NCBI RefSeq assembly: GCF_039614845.1
Contig: NZ_JBDIML010000006.1
Location: 157,097-221,096, forward strand
Direction: 5' to 3'
From: Ornithinibacillus xuwenensis
Lineage (GTDB): Bacteria > Bacillota > Bacilli > Bacillales > Amphibacillaceae
DNA length: 64,000 nucleotides
In this document: piece after piece, positions 51,912 through 59,538 of the stretch
Layout of the letters: every line of letters begins with the position of its first letter
Numbering within the stretch: the first letter of the stretch is position 1
Notes under the pieces: model-generated
What the model was told of the DNA's origin: nothing
Database searches by the model: none
What the model saw: only the letters and a program-made list of their open reading frames with translations
Translations under genes and position numbers: made by a program

Positions 51912-53417
51912 ATGAGTACATTTCATGGGATCGAAATGGCGAAAAGAGCGCTATCGACTCAACAATCGGCGTTATATACCACAAGTCACAATATTTCAAA
52001 TGCGAATACAGAAGGTTATTCAAGACAACGTGTAAACTTTGAAACTTCAACGGCATATCCTGCTGGCTCTCGTAATCGTCCACAGATTCCTGGGCAACTT
52101 GGAACTGGTGTACAAGCTGGCTCTGTAGAACGTATTCGTGATAGTTTTCTAGATTTACAGTATCGTTCCGAAAACAGTAAAACAACTTATTGGGAAACAA
52201 CATCAAAATCCTTGTATCGTATGGAAAGTTTATTAAATGAACCATCTGAAGGTGGTCTAGCTAATACAATGGATAAGTTTTGGCAGTCGCTACAGGATTT
52301 AGCAGTAAACCCAGAAGACACGGGTGCTAGATCAGTTGTTGTTCAACGAGGAATTGCTGTTGCAGATTCATTTAATTATTTAACTGGTTCACTAGAATCA
52401 ATGCAATCTGATATTCGTAAGGAAATCGATGTTACGATAGATGACGCAAACTCCATCATACGTCAGATTGATCGAATTAATAATCAAATTAAAGAGCTTG
52501 AGCCCCATGGCTACTTAACCAATGATTTATATGATGAGCGTGATCGACTAATTGATGAGTTATCTGGTGTTGCTAACATTAAGGTTCATCGTGTTGAAAG
52601 TGCGGAGAGTTCTCCTGATATAGCAGCTGGATTAACAAAAATTGAATTGGTAGATGACACTGGAAAGTCATATCCGACACCTGTGTATTTAGTAAATCCG
52701 AGTTCTACTAACGGCTCTACGTATCAAGAATTTTCATTAGATCCAAGTGCAGAAGTAAATGAAATTGCTATTGGTGGAACGGTTACAACGCTTTCGTCTG
52801 GTTCACTGAAGTCGTTGGTGGAAGTTCATGGCTACGGTACACCTGTTGACCCAACGGCTGCAAATGCTCAATCTATTACGTTTAATAACATGATTTATAA
52901 CCTACAACAAATGGCTAATGAGTTTACAGAAAAGTTTAACGAAGTTCATGCAGTGGGTACTGATTTAGCTGGTAATGCTGGACAAGCATTTTTTGACTTT
53001 ACGAATAATGTTATGTCCGTATCACAAGCAGTTATCGATGATCCGTCATTAATAGCAGCAAGTAGTAATGGTTCAAATGGAAATGGAGAAAATGCGTTGG
53101 ATTTAGCAAAGGTAATGGATACTCCTTTAGCAGATAATGCTTTAGGAGAGGATACTTCTATTAAAGGCTTCTATGAAGGAATCATTGGTAGATTAGGAGT
53201 TGCAGCCCAAGAGGCAAATCGAATGGCTGAAAATACGAATGTACTTCGTTCTCAGGTAGAGGAACAACGTGCTTCTGTAAGCTCCGTATCACTTGATGAA
53301 GAAATGTCCAATATGATTAAATTCCAGCATGCTTATAATGCGGCAGCAAGAAGCCTAACGGCGATGGATGAAATATTAGATCGTATTATCAATAATATGG
53401 GATTAGTAGGAAGGTAG
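51912..53417 (+). CDS. flgK: flagellar hook-associated protein 1
   Basis: The 501-residue protein has the rod/hook-type N-terminus (F-H-G-I-E-M-A-K-R-A-L, N-I-S-N-A-N-T-E-G-Y-S-R-Q) and a C-terminal coil ending I-N-N-M-G-L-V-G-R. It forms the first junction ring between hook and filament. Length matches B. subtilis FlgK (507). It lies in the usual place between flgN and flgL. Confidence 0.97.
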   Translation: MSTFHGIEMAKRALSTQQSALYTTSHNISNANTEGYSRQRVNFETSTAYPAGSRNRPQIPGQLGTGVQAGSVERIRDSFLDLQYRSENSKTTYWETTSKSLYRMESLLNEPSEGGLANTMDKFWQSLQDLAVNPEDTGARSVVVQRGIAVADSFNYLTGSLESMQSDIRKEIDVTIDDANSIIRQIDRINNQIKELEPHGYLTNDLYDERDRLIDELSGVANIKVHRVESAESSPDIAAGLTKIELVDDTGKSYPTPVYLVNPSSTNGSTYQEFSLDPSAEVNEIAIGGTVTTLSSGSLKSLVEVHGYGTPVDPTAANAQSITFNNMIYNLQQMANEFTEKFNEVHAVGTDLAGNAGQAFFDFTNNVMSVSQAVIDDPSLIAASSNGSNGNGENALDLAKVMDTPLADNALGEDTSIKGFYEGIIGRLGVAAQEANRMAENTNVLRSQVEEQRASVSSVSLDEEMSNMIKFQHAYNAAARSLTAMDEILDRIINNMGLVGR

Positions 53418-53426
53418 GGATTTTAA

Positions 53427-54308
53427 GTGCGCGTAACGCAATCAATGCTATCAAATAATATGCTACGCAATTTATCCAATAGCTATTCTAATTTGGGAAC
53501 ATATATGGATCAATTGACAACGGGTAAAAAAATTAACCGTCCTTCTGATGATCCTGTAGTTGCAGTAAAAGGAATGGATTTCCGTAGTCAATTAATGCAA
53601 GTTGAACAGTATCAACGTAATACAAATGAAGTCCATAATTGGATGGATAATTCAGATGAGTCTTTGGACCAAGCAACACAAGCATTACAGCGTCTTCGGG
53701 AACTAGCTGTTCAAGCGAGTAATGATACGTATGATGATGAGGAAAGAATAAATATTAAAAAAGAAGCTGAGCAATTGAAGCAGCACCTAGTAGATATTGC
53801 AAATACGAATGTAAATGGGAAATATCTATTTAATGGAACAAAGACTGATGTAGCACCTGTTCCCAATCCTTTAGTAGATACGAATACGATAGCAATCGAT
53901 ACGAATTCTGTGAATATTGAAGTATCTAGTGGAATTCAAATAAACGCTAATGTGAAAGCAGATACTATATTCGGTAAGGACGCATTTGATCGAATTGATT
54001 CCTTTATTACTGCATTGGACAGTGGGTCTCAAGCTGATATTCAAAGTAGTATTGATGCAATCGACGAGAATATCACGAATGTTATTAATGCTCGTGCAGA
54101 TCTTGGTGCAAGAATGAACCGTATTGACTTAATTGATAATCGATTAGGATCACAAGAAATATCTGCAACACAGATGATGTCAGAAAATGAAGATATTGAC
54201 TATGAAGAGGTAATTACAAAGTTAATGACACAAGAAAGTGTTCATCGTGCAGCACTTTCAGCAGGATCTCGAATTATTCAACCTACTTTACTTGATTTCC
54301 TAAGATAA
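53427..54308 (+). CDS. flgL: flagellar hook-associated protein 3
   Basis: The GTG start at 53427 begins M-R-V-T-Q-S-M-L-S-N-N-M-L-R-N, the flagellin-like N-terminus of FlgL. The 293-residue protein ends I-I-Q-P-T-L-L-D-F-L-R. It forms the second junction ring. It is 9 bases after flgK and is followed by a terminator-like hairpin. Confidence 0.97.
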   Translation: MRVTQSMLSNNMLRNLSNSYSNLGTYMDQLTTGKKINRPSDDPVVAVKGMDFRSQLMQVEQYQRNTNEVHNWMDNSDESLDQATQALQRLRELAVQASNDTYDDEERINIKKEAEQLKQHLVDIANTNVNGKYLFNGTKTDVAPVPNPLVDTNTIAIDTNSVNIEVSSGIQINANVKADTIFGKDAFDRIDSFITALDSGSQADIQSSIDAIDENITNVINARADLGARMNRIDLIDNRLGSQEISATQMMSENEDIDYEEVITKLMTQESVHRAALSAGSRIIQPTLLDFLR

Positions 54309-54310
54309 TA

Positions 54311-54342
54311 GCCCTGGCCCGAAAAGGGTTCAGGGTTTTTTA
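54311..54342 (+). terminator. hairpin terminator after flgL
   Basis: CCCTGGCCC pairs with GGGTTCAGGG (two-base bulge) and is followed by TTTTTTATC. Read-through probably supplies yviE and the genes downstream. Confidence 0.75.
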
Positions 54343-54365
54343 TCTTTATTTAGGGGAGGATATAG

Positions 54366-54929
54366 ATGGAAATACCACAAATTCGTATACAGTCACAGAT
54401 GGCCAAGATAAATATTTCAACCCAATCGGGAAAGCAAGAAATACGCCAGCCCAAGGCAGATTTATCTATTCAACAGCCTCGTGCCGAAATAACGATGAAA
54501 ACAACACCATCGAAATTATCAATTGATCAAACGCAAGCTTGGGAAGATATGAATATTCGATCAATTGAACGATTTAATGAAAAAGTGGCTCAGGAAGCTA
54601 AGCAAGCAGCATTGGAAGGAATGGGCAGAAGAGCATCTCAAGGAACGGAACTTATGAAAATCGAAAACAAGGGAAATCCTTTAATAAGTCAGGCGTTTAC
54701 GAATGCGCATGATCCGATGCGCGCATTAGGGATTAAATTTATTCCATCTGTGTTTGCTGTAAAAATAAATTATCAACCATCAGATGTTCAGATTGACGTG
54801 AAAGCAAATAAACCAATCATTGATGCTACCGTGAATAAGCCTGAAGTTAATTACATACCAGGTTCTGTTGATATTAGCATGGCTCAATATCAAGATCTGG
54901 AAATAGATTTTGTAACGGAAAAATTGTAA
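54366..54929 (+). CDS. yviE: YviE-type flagellar cluster protein (DUF6470)
   Basis: The 187-residue protein opens I-P-Q-I-R-I-Q-S-Q-M-A-K-I and has repeated short beta segments (I-R-Q-P-K-A-D, I-Q-Q-P-R-A-E) followed by a second beta-rich half. It matches B. subtilis YviE in place and size. Function is unknown; the gene sits between flgL and fliW in most Bacillaceae. A GGGGAGG ribosome binding site precedes the ATG. Confidence 0.88.
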   Translation: MEIPQIRIQSQMAKINISTQSGKQEIRQPKADLSIQQPRAEITMKTTPSKLSIDQTQAWEDMNIRSIERFNEKVAQEAKQAALEGMGRRASQGTELMKIENKGNPLISQAFTNAHDPMRALGIKFIPSVFAVKINYQPSDVQIDVKANKPIIDATVNKPEVNYIPGSVDISMAQYQDLEIDFVTEKL

Positions 54930-55033
54930 GGTTCTCTGAATTAGAAGGACTGTTTAGTTGGCAGTGCAGCAATAGATTCACCAGATTTTAAGTACTGCTC
55001 GAAAAGTCTGTTAATGAAGGAAGGATGAGTCAT

Positions 55034-55474
55034 ATGAAGATACAAACAAAATACCTAGGTGAAGTAGACATAGAGGATTCAACCATCGTTAATTTTCCAT
55101 CCGGAATACCAGGTTTTGTGGAAGAGACTGAATTCGTGCTGTTAGATATTCCGGGAAATCCTGTATTTCAGTTTATGCAATCCGTCCATACATCACAATT
55201 AGCTTTTGTTATTACAAATCCGTACCATTTTTATAAAGACTATCAAATTGAATTAGATGATGTGACGTTAGAATTGTTGGATATTAAACAAGAGAATGAA
55301 GTACTGGTACTAACAATTGTAACGTTAAAGGACCCTTTTCTCACCAGTACTATAAATTTAAAAGCGCCAATAATCATTAACCAGAAAAAAATGATCGGTA
55401 AACAATATATACTGAACTCGGATGAATATCCTAGTAAGGCTTCTATTCAATCGACCGCTGAGAAAGGAGTGTAG
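55034..55474 (+). CDS. fliW: flagellar assembly factor FliW
   Basis: The ATG at 55034 is preferred because AAGGAAGG lies nine bases upstream; an ATG at 55025 would be too close. The 146-residue protein has I-Q-T-K-Y-L-G-E-V and F-P-S-G-I-P-G-F, the FliW core. FliW binds either flagellin or CsrA. When flagellin is secreted, FliW is freed, traps CsrA and so allows hag translation. It is directly followed by csrA. Confidence 0.96.
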   Translation: MKIQTKYLGEVDIEDSTIVNFPSGIPGFVEETEFVLLDIPGNPVFQFMQSVHTSQLAFVITNPYHFYKDYQIELDDVTLELLDIKQENEVLVLTIVTLKDPFLTSTINLKAPIIINQKKMIGKQYILNSDEYPSKASIQSTAEKGV

Positions 55475-55476
55475 TG

Positions 55477-55698
55477 ATGCTCGTTCTAACACGAAAGCTT
55501 AATGAAGCAATTCAAATCAGTGATGATATTGAAATTAAAGTTTTAGCAATCGAAGGCGATCAGATAAAACTGGGTATCGCAGCACCTAAATCGATAGAAA
55601 TATACCGGAAAGAGATATATGTAGATATACAAAACCAAAATAGTGAAGCCGCAAATGTTTCGGCAGATCTACTAAAATTATTAAATGAGAAATCATAA
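55477..55698 (+). CDS. csrA: translational regulator CsrA
   Basis: The 73-residue protein starts M-L-V-L-T-R-K-L-N-E-A-I-Q-I, with the RNA-contacting L4 and R6 (from M1), and continues I-K-V-L-A-I-E-G-D-Q-I-K-L-G-I-A-A-P. It represses hag translation by covering GGA sites in the leader. The start at 55477 follows AGAAAGGAGTG and is separated from the fliW stop by two bases. Confidence 0.97.
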   Translation: MLVLTRKLNEAIQISDDIEIKVLAIEGDQIKLGIAAPKSIEIYRKEIYVDIQNQNSEAANVSADLLKLLNEKS

Positions 55699-55717
55699 AC
55701 TCGATTGCTTCTTGCAC

Positions 55718-55745
55718 TAAACTTTTTTAATGATTAATCCGATAT
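55718..55745 (+). promoter_or_regulatory. sigma-D promoter of flaG-fliDST
   Basis: TAAA (55718-55721), 16 bases, TCCGATAT (55738-55745). In B. subtilis this interval also holds hag; here it is only 78 bases, so hag has moved elsewhere. Confidence 0.8.
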
Positions 55746-55776
55746 AAAAATAAACATGTAAGGAGATGCTTGGGGG

Positions 55777-56136
55777 ATGCGAGTAGATTCATTTATAACT
55801 GGAACACAACCCTTGCAGAACAGTAACAACAATAGTGTCACATCAGAGATACAAACTGTCGTGCAGGACAATCAACAAGGGGATATTGTAAATCCATACG
55901 AAGGAAAGCCTTCTAAAAATGATGTAAAAATGGCCGTGGATAAACTAAATGATTTCGTTGAGCCGTTAAGAACTAATCTGAAATTTGAATTACATGATGA
56001 ACTCAATGAGTATTATGTGACCATAGTTAACCCAGATACCAACGAGGTAATAAAGGAAATCCCATCAAAGAAGGTATTAGATATGTATGCTGCTATGGCG
56101 GATTACATGGGATTTTTAATAGACAAGAAGATATAG
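55777..56136 (+). CDS. flaG: FlaG family protein
   Basis: The 119-residue protein has a variable N-terminal half and the FlaG domain (F-E-L-H-D-E-L-N-E-Y-Y-V and V-I-K-E-I-P-S-K-K). It matches B. subtilis YvyC. FlaG is thought to influence filament length; the mechanism is not known. AAGGAGATGCTTGGGGG precedes the ATG. Confidence 0.92.
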   Translation: MRVDSFITGTQPLQNSNNNSVTSEIQTVVQDNQQGDIVNPYEGKPSKNDVKMAVDKLNDFVEPLRTNLKFELHDELNEYYVTIVNPDTNEVIKEIPSKKVLDMYAAMADYMGFLIDKKI

Positions 56137-56150
56137 AGAGGTGTTTATAA

Positions 56151-57647
56151 ATGGTAATGCGTATCGGAGGATTAGCATCTGGAATTAATACAGATGAAAT
56201 TATAAGTAAACTTATGCAAGCAGAGCGTGCTCCATTGGATCGTATGGAGCAAGACCGTACGCTTCTAGAATGGAAACGAGACGGTTTTAGAGAAATCTAT
56301 CAAAAGCTGTATGACATGGATCATAATTTGATGCTAGACATGAAAAAGAAAAGCACGTATACGTCCAAGTCGGTTAGTTCTTCAAATGAAGCAGCGGTTA
56401 CAGCAACTGCGAATTCAAATGCACAAAATGGTGCGTACACAATAAAAGTCGGTTCATTAGCGACTTCAGCCATTAATGTTGGGGGATCATTAGATGATCT
56501 TGGGGCAGATTTTGATCCAAATAAGACATTAAGTGAACAAGGAATAAATCCTGGTACTATTTCTTTCAAGACATTTGATAAAGCAACGAATGCGATGAAG
56601 CAACATGATATTGTTGTCGAAGCGGATGATTCTCTAAATGACGTATTGAAGAAAATTACAGATGGCGATAATAATGCACGTGCATTTCTCGATCAAACAT
56701 CGAATAAAGTTATTATTGAAAGTACCAGAACAGGTAATTATAATACTGCTGGCTATGAAATTGATTTTTCTGGCGATACCTTCTTTACAGATACATTAAA
56801 TTTGACACAATCAAATGAAACGAATGGAACAGATGCTACATTCACCTATAATGGCGTTGAGTTTACTTCCAAGAACAATTCATATACGTTAAATGGCGTA
56901 ACGTTTGAATTTAAAAATGTTACAGGTGATCAAAATGTTAGTTTAACTGTCGATAATAACGTTGACGCAGCATTTGATTCTATTATGAACTTCGTTGATA
57001 AATATAACGAGATTGTCGAAATGGTTACTACCTCTCAACAAGAGGATAAATATTATGATTACAAGCCTCTAACGGAAGAGCAAAAAGAGGGAATGGAAGA
57101 GAAAGAAATAGAGCTTTGGGAAGAAAAAGCGAAGAGCGGGATACTTCGCGGAGAAACCATTTTAACCTCTGGACTATTTGATATGAGACAGTCTTGGTAT
57201 TCCAATGTGGATACTGGCGGAGAGATTACGAACTTAACACAGGTTGGAATCAAAACTTCTGCTAACTATATGAACGGTGGTAAGCTAGAGGTCGATGAGG
57301 AAAAATTAAAAGATGCACTTCGGGATAATCCTGAAGATGTGTATAAGCTATTTTCCAATTCAACAACTGATCCAAATGATCCAAGTCGGGGATTGATAAA
57401 TAGACTAGAAGACTCAGTAGAATCTACGATGAAGAGTCTTGAGGAACGTGCTGGTAATTCGACTAGTACCTTAGAGAATTACACATTAGGGAAGCGAATA
57501 AAAGACTTAAATACCAGGATTTCAGATTTTGAAGATCGTCTCTTGACAGTCGAGAATCGATATTGGAGCCAATTCAATGCGATGGAGCAAGCAATATCAC
57601 GTCTAAACAATCAGTCAACACAATTACTGTCACAGTTTGGTGGATAG
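56151..57647 (+). CDS. fliD: flagellar filament capping protein FliD
   Basis: The 498-residue protein opens M-R-I-G-G-L-A-S-G-I-N-T-D-E-I-I, the FliD N-terminus, and has the C-terminal coil near residues 440-498. It caps the filament and folds incoming flagellin. Length matches B. subtilis FliD (498). It is 14 bases after flaG. Confidence 0.97.
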   Translation: MVMRIGGLASGINTDEIISKLMQAERAPLDRMEQDRTLLEWKRDGFREIYQKLYDMDHNLMLDMKKKSTYTSKSVSSSNEAAVTATANSNAQNGAYTIKVGSLATSAINVGGSLDDLGADFDPNKTLSEQGINPGTISFKTFDKATNAMKQHDIVVEADDSLNDVLKKITDGDNNARAFLDQTSNKVIIESTRTGNYNTAGYEIDFSGDTFFTDTLNLTQSNETNGTDATFTYNGVEFTSKNNSYTLNGVTFEFKNVTGDQNVSLTVDNNVDAAFDSIMNFVDKYNEIVEMVTTSQQEDKYYDYKPLTEEQKEGMEEKEIELWEEKAKSGILRGETILTSGLFDMRQSWYSNVDTGGEITNLTQVGIKTSANYMNGGKLEVDEEKLKDALRDNPEDVYKLFSNSTTDPNDPSRGLINRLEDSVESTMKSLEERAGNSTSTLENYTLGKRIKDLNTRISDFEDRLLTVENRYWSQFNAMEQAISRLNNQSTQLLSQFGG

Positions 57648-57685
57648 TCCAACCATGACAATTTTCAATAAAGGAGTTTTACCAA

Positions 57686-58087
57686 ATGGCCTTAAATAAA
57701 CCATATCAAGCATATCAAGATAATGCTGTTAACACTGCTACTGGTGGCGAGTTAACATTAATGCTATATAATGGATGCATCAAGTTTATCAAACAAGCAA
57801 TGAAAGACATACAGGAAAAGAATATAGAGGCAAAAAACACCAACATTCAAAAAGCACAACGCATTATCCAAGAATTGATGGTTACCCTCGATCAAGATGT
57901 CGCAATATCAAAACAAATCATGCCTTTATATGACTATATGCATCATCGCTTGTTAGAAGCCAATTTGAATAATGACAATAGTGCTCTTGAAGAAGTTTTA
58001 GGATTTGTAACAGACTTCAGAGATACTTGGAAACAAGTAATCTTACAAACCAGACAGAAACAATATGCACAAGGTGAGCATGTCTAA
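57686..58087 (+). CDS. fliS: flagellin export chaperone FliS
   Basis: The 133-residue helical protein contains Y-Q-A-Y-Q-D-N-A-V and L-T-L-M-L-Y-N-G-C-I-K-F-I, the FliS signature. It binds the C-terminus of flagellin before secretion. AAAGGAG precedes the ATG. It overlaps fliT by one base. Confidence 0.97.
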   Translation: MALNKPYQAYQDNAVNTATGGELTLMLYNGCIKFIKQAMKDIQEKNIEAKNTNIQKAQRIIQELMVTLDQDVAISKQIMPLYDYMHHRLLEANLNNDNSALEEVLGFVTDFRDTWKQVILQTRQKQYAQGEHV

Positions 58088-58440
58088 TGAATCGTGTAGA
58101 GCCTATTTATGCCATCACTATGAGGATACAAGAATTATTAGATGATAAGATTTCTTCTAATCACCGACAAGAGGTATTAGATGAGATTAATCAACTTCTT
58201 ATACAAAGAGGTACGTATATGGAAGAAATTTCAGAACCATATACAAGTGAAGAACTAAATCTTGGTAAACAAATTGTAACGCTTAATAAAAGCATTCAAG
58301 AGAAAATGGATAAATTATTCAAGACGTTAAAAATAGAGATGAAACAATTAAAGCAACAAAAGAATTCGAATCGAAAGTATATAAATCCTTATGAAAATGT
58401 ACAGACTGTTGACGGGATGTTCATGGATAAAAAGAAATAG
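58087..58440 (+). CDS. fliT: FliT-type flagellar chaperone
   Basis: The 117-residue charged helical protein follows fliS with a one-base overlap, as in B. subtilis. FliT is a chaperone, usually for FliD. Sequence conservation in the family is low, so the call rests on position, size and helical content. Confidence 0.87.
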   Translation: MNRVEPIYAITMRIQELLDDKISSNHRQEVLDEINQLLIQRGTYMEEISEPYTSEELNLGKQIVTLNKSIQEKMDKLFKTLKIEMKQLKQQKNSNRKYINPYENVQTVDGMFMDKKK

Positions 58441-58445
58441 AAATG

Positions 58446-58477
58446 AGGCCTCTAGATTTTTGTCTAGAGGCTTTTTT
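58446..58477 (+). terminator. fliT terminator
   Basis: GCCTCTAGA (58448-58456) and TCTAGAGGC (58463-58471) form a perfect 9-bp stem followed by TTTTTTA. It ends the late flagellar operon. Confidence 0.95.
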
Positions 58478-58617
58478 ATGTGTTTTTTGTCAGTTTTCTT
58501 TCAAAAAATATAAGCTTTACTTTGTGAAGTACAGGTAAATAAATTGTAAATCCGGTAACTTTACTGTTTAGTAGGTTTTTAAGAAGGTCAAGCCTAGGAA
58601 ATTTACAAAATGTACAT

Positions 58618-58643
58618 GTTTATGCAGGATTTTTAATGGGAAA
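58618..58643 (+). promoter_or_regulatory. candidate sigma-B promoter of hpf
   Basis: GTTTAT (58618-58623), 14 bases, GGGAAA (58638-58643) resembles the sigma-B consensus GTTTAA-N12-15-GGGTAT. AGGATTT (58626-58632) could serve sigma-H. The B. subtilis gene uses both factors. A TATAAT at 58649-58654 lacks a good -35. Confidence 0.55.
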
Positions 58644-58684
58644 CATAGTATAATATATATAAAGATAGAAAAGGAGGACACTTT

Positions 58685-59236
58685 ATGAAATTCAACATTC
58701 GCGGAGAAAATCTTGAGGTTACTGAGGCAATTAGAGAATACGTAGAAAAGAAGATTAGTAAACTGGAAAGATATTTTGAAAGCACGCCAACTTCTGAGGT
58801 ACATGTGAATTTAAGTGTCTATAATGAAAAACAGCGTATTGAGGTTACAATACCGATGACAAGTCTTTTACTTCGAGCTGAAGTAGAACACACGGATTTA
58901 TACGCAGCAGTCGATTTAGTACTCGATAAACTAGAAAGACAAATTAGAAAATATAAGACGAAGGTCAATCGAAAAGTTCGCCAAAATGGTATACCAAAAC
59001 CATCCATGACGAGCTTGGCAGAAGAGCTAGAAGATGATATAGAAGAATCAAATGATATTGAGATTGTAAGAACAAAACGTTTTAACCTGAAGCCAATGGA
59101 TTCAGAGGAAGCAATTCTACAAATGGATATGTTGGGACACGCATTCTTTGTTTTTGAAAATGCAGTGTCAGGCGATACAAACGTTGTATACCGACGTAAA
59201 GATGGTAAATATGGTTTAATTGAACCAAATAGTTAA
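58685..59236 (+). CDS. hpf: long-form ribosome hibernation promotion factor
   Basis: The 183-residue protein has the N-terminal HPF/YfiA domain (F-N-I-R-G-E-N-L-E-V-T, E-K-K-I-S-K-L-E-R-Y) and a C-terminal dimerisation domain (I-L-Q-M-D-M-L-G-H-A-F-F-V-F). Both halves identify the long form (B. subtilis YvyD) that pairs 70S ribosomes into inactive 100S particles. It has a strong AAGGAGGACAC ribosome binding site. Confidence 0.96.
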   Translation: MKFNIRGENLEVTEAIREYVEKKISKLERYFESTPTSEVHVNLSVYNEKQRIEVTIPMTSLLLRAEVEHTDLYAAVDLVLDKLERQIRKYKTKVNRKVRQNGIPKPSMTSLAEELEDDIEESNDIEIVRTKRFNLKPMDSEEAILQMDMLGHAFFVFENAVSGDTNVVYRRKDGKYGLIEPNS

Positions 59237-59248
59237 TCCTACAAACAT

Positions 59249-59275
59249 GGCGATCTCTAAAAAGGGATCGCCTTT
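59249..59275 (+). terminator. hpf terminator
   Basis: GGCGATC pairs with GATCGCC across an A-rich loop, followed by TTTG. It is a good stem with a short U-run. Confidence 0.75.
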
Positions 59276-59433
59276 GTATTGGATGAATGTTAAAGATTGA
59301 ATGGTAGATTAATTGGTAAATACATACCAACGATGTTATTGGCATATAGAATTAAGTAGTGTTATTATTTAATATATAAAAGTAGAATTTATATTATTTA
59401 CGGTTATAAGAATATTTATAGTGGCCTTTTGAT

Positions 59434-59460
59434 TCCTTTTCCTTTTTTTGGAGAAGGAGG
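59434..59460 (+). promoter_or_regulatory. hairpin covering the ribosome binding site of the secA leader ORF
   Basis: CCTTTTCC (59435-59442) pairs over 8 bp (one G-T) with GGAGAAGG (59450-59457) around a T7 loop. The 3' arm contains part of the GGAGAAGGAGG ribosome binding site. The rest of the 302-base hpf-secA gap is A/T-rich; a TTGGCA-N17-TTATTA promoter is possible near 59340. Confidence 0.5.
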
Positions 59461-59469
59461 CTTCAGGGA

Positions 59470-59508
59470 ATGTGGGTTTATATTAATGAGACTCCAATCC
59501 ACAAATAA
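59470..59508 (+). CDS. 12-codon leader ORF upstream of secA
   Basis: An ATG at 59470, nine bases after GGAGAAGGAGG, opens a frame reading M-W-V-Y-I-N-E-T-P-I-H-K and a TAA at 59506-59508, 30 bases before secA. The ribosome binding site is as strong as any in the window. It resembles a regulatory leader peptide in arrangement. It is far shorter than SecM or MifM, and no arrest motif is recognisable. Whether it is translated is unproven. Confidence 0.45.
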   Translation: MWVYINETPIHK

Positions 59509-59538
59509 AGATTCACTATAGGACTGAGGAGCGTATGT

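Noticed and set aside
59401..59470. T-rich stretch before secA as a terminator
   Set aside because: The T-run lies in the hairpin loop, not after the stem, so it does not fit a factor-independent terminator.
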